Shown here: positions 1 to 9,486 of the stretch, in pieces | How the letters are laid out: each line of letters begins with the position of its first letter | How positions within the stretch are numbered: position 1 is the first letter of the stretch | From: Closterium sp. NIES-65 | Taxonomy: Eukaryota > Streptophyta > Zygnematophyceae > Desmidiales > Closteriaceae | NCBI GenBank assembly: GCA_948144175.1 | Contig: CANXME010000053.1 | Coordinates: forward strand, 434,001-498,000 | Direction: 5' to 3' | DNA: 64,000 nucleotides | The notes under the pieces: generated by a model | Told to the model about the DNA's origin: nothing | Databases searched by the model: none | The model's input: the letters and a program-made list of their open reading frames with translations, nothing else | Made by a program: the position numbers and the translations under genes

Positions 1-539
1 AAGGGGCGGCTCGTGGGGTCGACGGGGCCGGCTGGGGCCTCTAAGGGGGGCGACGCGCGGGGTCGACGGGGCCAGCGGGGCCGCTAAGGGGCGGCACGTG
101 GGGTCGACGGGGCCACTAAGGGGTGGGCGCGCGGGGCAAATGGGGCCGACGGGGCCTCTAAGCGGGGCCAGCGGGGCCTCTAAGGGGCGGCGCGCGGGGT
201 GGACGGGGCCTCTAAGGGGCGGCGCGCGGGTCGCTAAGAGGGGGCGGGTCGCGGGTCGCGGGGCCTTAGGGGGCCGTGAAAACGAGGTGCACGAGGGCGC
301 TAGGGGGGAGGCGCTCGAGGGCGCTCCGTCAGTAGGGCGCACGAGGGCGCTAGTAGGCAGCAGTAGTGGTGGGCCCTAGGAATCGGTCCTAGCGGAGGAC
401 CTGCTCTGATTCCATGTTATGAAGAAGAAGTGATTGCACTATGAAAGTTGGAGTAGAAGTAGGAAACCCTAACTTTGTGTACCCCCTAAAGGCTAACCCA
501 CTATAGCCTACACAATGATAACACATACAGTGTTTGACA
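1..539 (-). mobile_element. Copia-D: 5' end of a Ty1/copia element, cut by the window edge
   Basis: Only the 5' LTR (415-539) and about 414 bp of leader lie in the window; gag and pol would lie to the left. The leader is GC-rich and built of short tandem units, and it matches the Copia-B leader near 23430-23848 almost base for base, so D and B are one subfamily. The primer site abuts the LTR on the minus strand (about 395-414) and resembles the 3' end of initiator tRNA-Met. The five bases after the LTR (540-544, gtcca) would be one copy of the target-site duplication; its partner is outside the window. Completeness cannot be judged. Confidence 0.85.
415..539 (-). repeat. 5' LTR of Copia-D (125 bp)
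   Basis: Starts TGTTATGAAG and ends GTTTGACA on the plus strand. It is the same length as, and nearly identical to, the two Copia-B LTRs at 16636-16760 and 23849-23973. Confidence 0.9.
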
Positions 540-1354
540 GTCCAAGGGAGAAGCAGGGTAAGGGAGCCGATCAGCGCAACGGGTTTATGCAGTAGGGAAA
601 CGCGGGGATTTAGTAGCACATGGGCCCTCTAGTACAAGTCTCACTGCTCCCCCAAACCATCCGACCCTCACCAAGGTCGATAAAACTCTGTTGAAGAAGG
701 AGGGTACAGTTGTAGACAACCCCATACTGCTCAGACAGAAATTACATACCGACTTAGTTAAGATATATGTTGTTGGAGGAGCTAGCCACATCCTATTCAA
801 TATTGTAACTGCTAGAAAATGCAATTACCTTTGAACGGGTGTTTGTTTGAGATAGAGGCAAGATTGGTGGTCGGCACCCCACTGGCGATACGGCAACGAG
901 TTCTTTGCAGAAGTGACTTCACCTTTACCCTAGACGACACTCAATGGGAGTGACATTTTACTCAGATGTAATTGGTTGCGACGACATAACCCACGGATAG
1001 GTTGGACGACATGTGACTTTAGTTGTAACATCCCAACCAACCCAACCCCTGGTCTCGATGCATTGAACTTGGGTTAGGAAAATTCAAGGGAAATAAATTG
1101 CTTGAAAAGCGGGTGAAAACGAATTGGTCGGCAATCCAACCAATCAAAACACTCTCACCCAAAGTGAGTCAATAGATTTTATGCTGCTGATTGGAATTAC
1201 AACTGTTCACAAACATCCAGCCCGAGGCCAACTCAGCTGTTGCGTTGAAATTGCAACCAATACAACAACACAGGTTGGTGATCATTATGTAATGTTTATG
1301 CAATATAATTGGTTGGCGCTACTTCTCCAACCTTTGGAATTGGTTGGCTAAGTG
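540..1354. other. Unassigned spacer between Copia-D and an old copia fragment
   Basis: No transposon domain is recognised. GGTTGG and its complement CCAACC recur (about 970-1345), several times close enough to pair (for example ATTGGT near 1119 and ACCAAT near 1138). This could be a decayed MITE or chance. One open stretch with a protein-like composition (562-834) is listed separately. Confidence 0.4.
562..834 (+). CDS. Possible exon of an unknown gene
   Basis: A frame open for about 90 codons between a TAA at 559-561 and a TGA at 832-834, with no ATG at its head, so if real it would be an internal or last exon. The translation has a varied, protein-like composition, including KVDKTLLKKEGTVVDNP and KIYVVGGASHILFNIV, unlike the low-complexity frames elsewhere in the window. 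An AG that could act as acceptor lies at about 572-573. I recognise no family. It could equally be a chance open frame or a piece of an unrecognised transposon. Confidence 0.25.
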   Translation, partial: GSRSAQRVYAVGKRGDLVAHGPSSTSLTAPPNHPTLTKVDKTLLKKEGTVVDNPILLRQKLHTDLVKIYVVGGASHILFNIVTARKCNYL

Positions 1355-2695
1355 AAGGGCATCAAAACGAGCAAGAGAAACAAGAGGTCAAAAGACCAGT
1401 CAAGGGAAGCAACAGCACAAAGCTCAGGGTCGATCACAAAGTCACCACACAGTCTTAGCACTAACAAGAGGCCACAAGGTCAGTTCAAGAGTTCTCCAAA
1501 TATATGGAAATGCAAATACAAACAGAGTAAGCAATAGGAGGAAATACTAAAACAAACGAGGGCCTATGTCAACAAGACCTAGCTGCAGACAAACCTTTTG
1601 GTGATCACCAGTCGGAAGGGCCTTGGTGAAGATGTCTGCGATGCTGGCCTTTGAGGCCACAAAGTCCAAGCGTGCTTGCCAGAGTCGGAGCAACTCTCGC
1701 AGAAGAAAGTACCTGACGTCGATGTAATTCACTCTGCTCAATAGTCGAGGCTCTCGACACAGGAGGATCATGGCCTTGTTGTTAGTGAAGGGGGTCAGTG
1801 CAGAGCTCAGCCGCTCACCAAGGCCGGTGAGCAAGAAAGTCAACCAGCGAAGCTCCTGCGCAGCCATGGCACCGGTGTAGAACTTGGCCTCAGTGCTAGA
1901 CTGTGCCACAGATGACGACCGAGTAGACCTATATGGGACAACACCAAAGCCCAAGCTGAAGCAGTACACTGAGTGGACCACTGGATCTCAACGTCGTCGG
2001 CGTAGGAAGAGTCATTCTGACCGGTCAGTATAACTGGCTATGTCCCTCCAAGCACAAGCCCCATGCCTGATGTAGTCGAGAGGTACTTCGCCACCCTCAC
2101 AGCAGCTGACGAGTAAACATGATGGTATCTCTTAGTGGCAACAAAGCGAGAGAAGACGCTAAGGGGAAAGGCGAGGTTCGGATGAGTACAAGTCATCAAG
2201 TATATGAGGTAGCCCACAAGCTCTGCGTAGGAACCACTAGACTCAAAGGGCTCGTCGGGAAAAGGGCCAATAAGTCTGTGGTCAATGGCAAGAGGAGTGG
2301 ACTGTGTGGTGGAGAACTGAAGGCCGAACCGCTGAAGGGCCTGCTGCACCATGTGTGACTGTGAGAGTATGATGGTGCGAGCGGCTCTGTCCCTGCCAAT
2401 CTGCAAGCCAACGTAGCGGCGCAACTCACCAAGGCCAGTGCACGTGTGTCTCTTCTACAATTCAAACTTCACCTCAGCTTGAGCAGCAATGTCTGCTGTA
2501 GTGAAGACCAAGTCGTCGATGTAGATGAGGACGAAGAAAGGCGTGGGCCCAGAACGAATGAGCAACGACGGGTCGACAGACGAAGGACGAAACCTGAGGG
2601 CACCAAGATGTGAAGGTTAAGCTTGAGGAAGCCATGGTTGCCTAGAGAGAAGATAGCGAGAAAAATTGTACTAGGAAAGAGTGTCGACATACAAA
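1355..2695 (-). mobile_element. Old Ty1/copia fragment (RT end, RNase H, 3' region)
   Basis: On the minus strand the translation shows the end of a copia reverse transcriptase (around 2040-2690) and an RNase H domain (around 1560-1980) with the family strings AQELRWLT and ADIFTKALP. Downstream, 1360-1460 matches the block found before the polypurine tract in Copia-A to F (compare 15356-15373), so the fragment belongs to the same broad family. No LTR was found at its 3' side. It is old and broken in many places. The candidate LTR of the next old copia begins at 2696, so the fragment may have been truncated by that insertion. Confidence 0.7.
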
Positions 2696-2853
2696 TGTAG
2701 GAAACCCTAATTCAACTTAGGATGTGCTCAATTCGTGCTAGAAACTAAGAAATGAGCCTAAACTGAACCAAAAGTGTAACGCGCTCTAAACATGGCGAAA
2801 CAACAAAAGAACACCATGATAAATGCTAGAGCGAGCTATAGCCACCTCCAACA
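2696..2853 (-). repeat. Candidate 3' LTR of the old copia
   Basis: The segment begins TGTAGGAAACC and ends CTCCAACA, giving TG...CA ends. On the minus strand it is directly preceded by a purine run (CTGGGGGTT) that would be the polypurine tract. It lies just downstream of the old RNase H. No second copy was found in the window, so this rests on ends and position only. Confidence 0.4.
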
Positions 2854-3593
2854 AACCCCCAGGCTAGGTGAAGCTCTGGAACAAAACACCTAGCGAACCG
2901 GAACAACCCCAAAAGTGGCGAGATGAGTGAGCCCAAGTGCGCGCACGTAGAAACGGTGTGGCGCACGAAGGAGAGCCTGAAAATGTCAGCAAATATGGTA
3001 GTAGCAGCCACCTTGCGAAGGCACAGGAAGCCAGACTGCACTAGCTCGTGCACGAAGAAGTAGCGGACCTCGATGTGTTTGCTGCGAGCGTGATAAACAG
3101 TATTTTCAGTGAGGTGAATCATGCTCGCACTGTCACAGGAGAACGACACAGAGGGCTGAGAGTGTCCCATATCAGCAAGGAGAAACGAGAGCTAGCGAGC
3201 CTCCTGAGCCGCTAATGTGCTTGCGTACAACTCAGCCTCGCAGGTGAAAAGGCAGATAGAGGATGAACGAGAGCGCCAGCTGATGAGGCCACTGCCAAGA
3301 GTAAAACAATAACCCTGGAAGGAGCGGTGATCAAGGCGAAAATCAGCGTAGGAGGAATCACTGTAACCAGAAAGAACGGGGGAAGAAGAGCCACCAAGAG
3401 TGAGTGTAAGATCACGTAGCGCGGAGACAGCGGAGAACGCGCTTTGCTGCCGCCCAGTGCACGTCAGTGTGGCAACTATGGCAAACAAAACGAGAGAGGA
3501 CACTGAGGGGGTAAGCAAGATCGGGGCGAGTTCACATCATCGTATACATGAGTGACCCAACGAGCTCAGAATAGGGTCGCATCTCTAGATAGG

Positions 3594-3722
3594 TGTCAGA
3601 ATGTTATAATTGTCTAGTCTGTAGTGGGGTACTCTATAGCGAGTACAACCCAATTAGGGTTTCCTATATGTATGCCAACTGCTGCTAGTGCAACCCCTCT
3701 TCTTCATTCTTCATTTTTCACA
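3594..3722 (+). repeat. 5' LTR of TRIM-1
   Basis: Begins TGTCAGAATG and ends TTTTCACA. Followed at once by a primer site resembling the initiator tRNA-Met complement. Confidence 0.92.
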
Positions 3723-3854
3723 TGCTATCTGAGCATCTACGCTCCTGGCCTGTGGGCCCACCTAACTGCTTCTGCTGCTACTCTGTGTGCTGCACGCCCC
3801 ATGGCGTGCGACGGAATTTTTCTTCCCGTCGGCCGCCCTCTTGTCAAGCACTCC

Positions 3855-4260
3855 TAGAGGCCCCTCTTACGGCCCCTCTCGCGACCCTTAGCGGCCCCGT
3901 CGCCACCCCTCACGGCCCCGACGCCGCCCTTCTCGGCCCCTCGCGGCCCCTTCGCGGCCCCGTTGCCGCCCTTCCAGGCCCCTCGCGGCCCCTTCGCGGC
4001 CCCGTCGCCGACCTTTCTGGCCCCTCGCGGCCCCTTCGCGGCCCCGTCGCCGCCCCTAGCGGCCCGTCGCCGCCCTTCCAGGCCCCTCGCGGCCCCTTCG
4101 CGGCCCCGTCGCCGCCTCCAGCGGCCCCGTCGCCGCCCCTTGCGGCCCCGACGCCGCCTCCAGCGGCCCCGTCGCCGCCCCTTGCGGCCCCGTCGCCGCC
4201 CCTTTTGGCCCTGCCTCGACCCTGCCCCGGCCCCGCCCCGGCCCCGCCCCGGCCATGCTC
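3855..4260 (+). repeat. GC-rich tandem-repeat leader of TRIM-1
   Basis: Repeats of CGGCCCCTTCGCGGCCCC and CGTCGCCGCC-type units. Open in several frames at once because stop codons are absent from the unit; judged non-coding. Confidence 0.8.
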
Positions 4261-5088
4261 CGTCGCCTGTCGCGGCGCACCGGGGGCATGTGCACCGCCC
4301 CCCCCCTCTTTTCCCGTCGCCCGTCGCGGCTCCCTGGGGGGCCGACCTTGGGGGGGGGGGGGGGGCGGGCGTTGCCCCTTCTGCCGCCTGTTTTGGCGCC
4401 CTGGGAGGCCGCGCGTCGCCCCCCCCCCCCCCCCCGTAAACTCCCTACTCGTCGCCCGGCCCTGCCCTGTGTTAGGGTTTGGGGGTGGCGAGTAGGGGGT
4501 GGCGGGTGTGTGGTCTCCCCTGCTCCTCCTCCTCCTGTGTCTCCCACTGCTGCAGCTACCGCTGAGGGGGGTGGGTGTGTGGGAGTCGACGAAGTGGTGC
4601 TAGGGGGTGGGGTTTGAGTGAACCTAGGGTGCAGCAGGGGGTGTGTGAAAGGGGGGTGCTGTGGGAGTGGAACTAGGGTTTGAGCAGGGGGTGTGTGTCG
4701 AGGGGTGTGGGGCAGCTGGAGGAGGTTGTGTGAAGGTAGCTGTCGTGTCGCCTGCAGCGCCTATAGTCCGTCGCCCTTGCTTCAGTAGCCAGTGAGCCTG
4801 TTGCACCAGTCGCCAGTGGGTCCGTTGCTCCTGCCGCTCGTCTATAGCCGCGGAGCCAGTTACTCCAGTAGTCCGTCGCCCTTGCTTCGGTAGCCACTGA
4901 GTCAGCCGCTCCTGTGCCTGTGCCTCTGCAGCTTCAGTCGTTGCCTCCCATCTTCTCTCCCTCCACTGTTCCTCCTCCTCCTCACTTGCCCGCTGTGATT
5001 AACTCTAGCTTTGCTCGCTATTGTGAACTCCTGCTCTATGCCTGCTTGCTCATTGTGCTGATTACACCCCACTTTGGCTATGGGGGTG

Positions 5089-5217
5089 TGTCAGAATGTT
5101 ATAATTGTCTAGCCTGCAGTGGGGTACTCTATAGCGAGTACAACCCAATTAGGGTTTCCTATATGTATGCCAACTGCTGCTAGTGCAACCCCTCTTCTTC
5201 ATTCTTCATTTTTCACA
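5089..5217 (+). repeat. 3' LTR of TRIM-1
   Basis: Same length and ends as 3594-3722. Preceded by the purine tract ATGGGGGTG and followed by the duplicated target atagg. Confidence 0.92.
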
Positions 5218-6974
5218 ATAGGGAGCGGGAACGGCAGGGGCAGTAAGCTGATGGTTAGCGGGGAGAGGAGTGGAATCTAGCTTGGCCTACGACATTTCAA
5301 AGCGCTCCAGAATGGAGTGGATGTAGAAAGATTGAGAGAGAGTAAGACGGTGCACGCAACACGATCACGACGGATCTCCATGACAGGGTAATGACGAAGC
5401 TTGCCAAGATCCTTGCACAGGAGACGCGCCTGGAGGGCCTGCTTGACAGCGGCGAGGTCGACAGAATCTTCAGTGAGGAGCACCAAGTCATCAACGTAGG
5501 CAAGAATGTAAAGCCTGTGGGGGGAAGTGCGAGGGTCTGAAGAGGAGGTGGAGAAGCCAAGAGAGTGAAGAGTGGAGGCAAGCTTAGCATGCCACTCGCT
5601 TGGGGCCTGCTTAAGACCATACACTGGGCGCTTTAGCTCTGAGACAGTGCCTGGAGGGAACGGGCAAGGAAAGCCAGTGGGGCGCTCAAGGAAAATGCGT
5701 TCATGAGGCTCGCCCTGGAGAAAGGCATTGGAGACATCCATGGAGTAAATCTCCCAATCCCAGCGGGCGCATAGATCAAGAAGGAGGCGAAGAGTGGGGA
5801 GACGGGCAGTGGGGGAGTAAGTGGCAAAGTATTCAATGCATTCATGTTGGGTGAAGCCTTTGGCGAAATAATAATTTGTTAAGAAAGGGAGCTCCCCAGG
5901 CAGCTGTTTGACACAAAAGACCCATTTGCCCTTGACAATGGTGGCGCCAAGGGGGGGACAGAGTCACCGTAAGATTGAATTCTGGTGAAAGCCTCACACT
6001 CGGCAATGATGGCAGCCATCCACTCAGTTGCATGCAAGCCAGACACTGCCTCGGAATAGGTTTGAGGGGTGGGAATAGCGGCAGTGCCAACGGAGAGAGA
6101 GTGGGAGAATTGGAGAAGTTGCCAATGGTGACACAGAGGAGGGGTGAAACGGGATGAACAAAGAACATCTCTTCAAATCGATCCTCGAGAAGATCAATGT
6201 TTTGAGAGGGAGAGAGACGAGAAAAGAGAGAAGAGTGTTGAAAATTGGACATTGCACAGGTCATGGAGCGGGTGAGACGCGGAGAAGGTGGAGGAATAGG
6301 AGCAGAAGAAGGGGTAGCAGAAGGAGGGAGAGGAGAAGGATGTTGTGAATGAGAGGGCATGGGAGAAGAAGAGGAAGAGGCAGGAGGAGAGGTGCCGGAG
6401 ATGACAGCAGAGGGGGGGGGGGGGGTAGAGGGGGCAGGGAGGGGAGGCGGAGCAAGGGCAGGAGGAAGGGGAGAAGTAGAGGGAAGAGCAGAGGGCAGCA
6501 GATCAAAGTCAGACCAATGGAGAGAGGGAGGAGGAGGGGTGGGGGGAGGGGTGAGGAATGGAGAACAAGTCTCATCAAAGATAACATCCTTGCTGCAAAT
6601 GAGCTGCTGAGAGGGGGAGCATAGAAAAGATAGCCAGGACAGTCAGAGTTGATGCCAATGAACGCACAGAGCTGCGTCTTGGGAGCGAGCTTTCCACCCT
6701 GGCGTGCTCAATCAGTGGGATGGATAAGGACATGAGCGACACAACCCCACACGCGAAGAGGGTGGGCAGAGGGCTGGCGGCCAGTCCATAGCTGGAAGGG
6801 TGTAATGGAAGGGCGAAGGGGATGAGGGCGAAGGTTGGAAAGAAGAGTGGCATAAACAAGAGCATAGCTCCACAGAGAGTGTGGAGCAGATGCATGAGTA
6901 AGGAGACATCGGGTGATCTCCATGCGAGTGCGAATACGACGCTCGGCAACACCAGTCTGTTCGAGAGAATGCGT

Positions 6975-7343
6975 GTGAGGATCTAGGATCGAGCTCAGAA
7001 AAGAGAATGTGAATTGAATGATCCACCTGGGTACAACACGAGGCTATACATAGTCTCGACACAAGGCCAGTTACCCAGGTGTTATGCGAATGTTCTGAGG
7101 GTCGCGAAGCGTCCCGAACAGAACCTTCCCGACCTCAATAGAAAGCAATTCGGTGGAAACCGAATAGGCTTGAGTTCGGTACACGTAACCTGGTTCGGTG
7201 CTATAACTAAAATAAAATATAGGCATGCACCTAACCTATGAAATCAAGCATATCTATGCATGATAAATAAAACCCAAGCTAGTAATAGCATAATGAAGTC
7301 TAGGCAAGCTAGCAAAGCCAGCATAAGCCGTCGTACTCTCACA
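6975..7343 (-). repeat. 3' LTR of the chromovirus (about 369 bp)
   Basis: Inverted ends TGTGAG...CTCACA. Beside it, on the minus strand, lies the polypurine tract CTTTGAGGGGGGGACG (7344-7358). Confidence 0.92.
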
Positions 7344-7353
7344 CGTCCCCCCC

Positions 7354-7950
7354 TCAAAGCTGGGTGGCGTGAGAAACACCCTGCTTGACAAGATAGTTCT
7401 TGAGAGCACAGCGTGCGTTGCCCATATCAGCTTCTGCAACCCAACTGTCCTCAGTGGGGTCAAATCCCTTCCAGCGTATCAGGAACTCGAGGGTCTTGCC
7501 GCCGCGGCGCCGATGAGTGAGAACGCGCTCCACTTCGTACTCTGGTTCATCCTGTATGAGAACAGGTGGTGGTGGCGGTAGCTGGCGTCCCTGGAACTGT
7601 TTGTTGGGGTCCTTGTAGGGCTTCAGTAGCTGAACATGGAAAGCGTCGTGAAGCTTCCACGTATCTGGTAAGCGTAAGCGGAATGTAACTGGTCTCACCT
7701 GTGCCTCAACGAAAAAAGGACCACAGAAGCGAGGCCGGAGTTTGGATGGGAGGTGAGACAGGTTCAAGTTGCGCGTGTCAAGAAGCACCTGATCTCCGAC
7801 TGCTACTGAGTGATCTCGTCGTTGACGATCGGCATACTGCTTCTGGGAGTTCTGCATCGTGGTGAGACGTTGCTGAGTCTTCTCCCATAGCTGCTGCATG
7901 GTGGTGACAAAGTCATGTGCGGCTTGGACGTGTGCCGGTGTGGTTGGCTG
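7354..7950 (-). pseudogene. Chromovirus integrase C-terminus with chromodomain
   Basis: The translation contains the GPF/Y-like region of Ty3 integrases (RPRFCGPFFV) and then a chromodomain (EYEVERVLTHRR, LEFLIRWKGF, EDSWV). A C-terminal chromodomain is the hallmark of the chromovirus branch of Ty3/gypsy; in that branch it is thought to steer integration toward marked chromatin. Described as part of the fossil element above. Confidence 0.88.
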
Positions 7951-8039
7951 CTGTGGTGTGAGTGGTTCCCGTCCGTAACACAGGAAGAAAGGAGTTTTCC
8001 CTGTGGCCGCATGTGATGCGTTGTTGTAAGCGAACTCTA

Positions 8040-8412
8040 GGGTCGGTAACTATGTGTCCCAATGGCTGACGTCGTCTTTGCAAGCTGTGCGCAGTAACTA
8101 TTCAACCACCTGATTAAGTCGCTCGGTCTGTCCGTCAGTCTGTGGGTGGTATGCTGAGGACATCGCAAGTTTGGTCCCCAATAGTCCCATGAGCTTGTTC
8201 CATAACTTACTGGTGAATTTTGGGTCTCTGTCTGAGATGAGTGTAGTGGGGATGCTGTGGATGGTGATGATGCGGTCGAAGAATAGGCGAGCAGTTGCTT
8301 CAGCTGTAGCCGTGGCATTGGTCGGGATGAAGTGACCCATTTTGGAGAACTTGTCGATCACCACGACTATAGCGTCATGCCCTCGTGAGGTCGAAGGAAG
8401 TCCCGTGATAAA
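8040..8412 (-). pseudogene. Chromovirus integrase catalytic core (part)
   Basis: Shows VIDKFSKMGHFIP, LISDRDPKF and HPQTDGQTE, the strings around the catalytic residues of Ty3/gypsy integrases. Copia-A has inserted immediately upstream in the reading direction. Confidence 0.85.
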
Positions 8413-8417
8413 GTCGA

Positions 8418-8549
8418 TGTCAGATTATCATAGCTGATGCATGTTTGTAGGCTATAGTGGGGTAGCACATATGGGGTACAGCTTTCTAGGGTTGTATTTG
8501 TACCCAACTCTGACTTAGTCACATCCATTCCTGTTCACTTATTTTCACA
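8418..8549 (+). repeat. 5' LTR of Copia-A (132 bp)
   Basis: TGTCAGATTATC...TTTTCACA. Identical by eye to 15441-15572. Contains the TAGTGGGGTA core shared with the other copia LTRs here. Confidence 0.96.
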
Positions 8550-9486
8550 TGGTATAGAGCGGGTCCTTCCTTAGGACCGTTTTTTTTAGGGCCCACCGAA
8601 GCGCGCCCCGAGGCGCGCCCTTTTTTTTAGCGACCCCTCGGGTCGCCATTTCCCTCGCGGCCCCGCTGTCCCTCAGACGCGGCCCCGCCACCCCTCCTGA
8701 TCGCGGCCCCGCCGCCTGCTTGACGCGGCCCCGCCGCCGGCTCTGACACGGCCCTGCCGCCCGCTTCGTCGCGGCCCCGCCGCCTGCTTGACGCGGCCCC
8801 GCCGCCTCCACTGACGCGGCCCCGCCGCCGGCTCTGACGCGGCCCTGCCGCCCGCTTCGTCGCGGCCCCGCCGCCTGCTTGACGCGGCCCCGCCGCCTCC
8901 ACTGACGCGGCCCCACCGCCGGCTCCGCCGCTGCACCCTACGGCCCGCCACTGCACCCTACGGCCCGCCGCCTCACCTGACGGCCCCGCCGCTGCACCTG
9001 CCGGCCCGCCGCTCACCTGCCGGCCCGCCGCTGTACCCAGCGGCCCGCCGCTTCACCTGACAGCCCCGCCGCTGCACCTGCCGGCCCGCCGCTGCACCCT
9101 ACGGCCCGCCGCTGCACCCTACGGCCCGCCGCCTCACCTGGTCGGCCCGCCGCTGCACCCTACGGCCCCGCCGCTGCACCTGCCGGCCCGCCGCTGCACC
9201 GGTCGACCCGCCGCTGCACCTGACGGCCCCGCCCCTGCATCTCCCGGCCGAGCCGCCCCAGCAGCAGAGCCGCCCCAGCAGCCGAGCCGCCCGGGAGCCG
9301 AGCCGCCCTGCACCCGAGCCGCCCTGCCGCCGAGCCGCCTGGGAGCCGAGCCGCTGTGCATCCGAGCCGCCCGGTCGCTGAGCCGCCTTTCTGCGGAGCT
9401 GCACGACCTGCCCTGCCTGGTGAGCACAGTCCCACGGACACTGCGAGCTCTTTCCCTACTGCTTGCACTGCGTCGCTGTCGTCGCC
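8550..9486 (+). repeat. Copia-A leader: primer site and GC-rich tandem repeats
   Basis: The first bases (TGGTATAGAGC) resemble the initiator tRNA-Met primer site. After a short unique piece, 8690-8930 repeats a 20-25-bp CGGCCCCGCCGCC-type unit, 8930-9240 repeats a CGGCCCGCCGCTGCACC-type unit, and 9240-9400 repeats GAGCCGCCC. Several frames stay open across it but none has the composition of the gag frame. Confidence 0.8.

Larger units (their letters stand above)
3594..5217 (+). mobile_element. TRIM-1: short non-autonomous LTR retrotransposon
   Basis: Two 129-bp LTRs (3594-3722 and 5089-5217) differing at about two positions, with a perfect 5-bp target-site duplication atagg (3589-3593 and 5218-5222). 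The 1.37-kb interior has an initiator-Met-like primer site right after the first LTR and a CpG-rich leader of repeated units (about 3855-4260). It ends in a polypurine tract, GGCTATGGGGGTG, next to the second LTR. There is no gag, protease, integrase or RT. Long open frames in the leader have proline, arginine and alanine runs in every frame and are repeat by-products. The layout matches TRIM-2. It looks structurally complete for its class, young, and dependent on proteins supplied in trans. It sits inside the old copia between RNase H and RT. Confidence 0.9.

Noticed and set aside
3722-4617. Overlapping long frames in TRIM-1
   Set aside because: GC-rich repeat leader open in several frames on both strands; low-complexity products.
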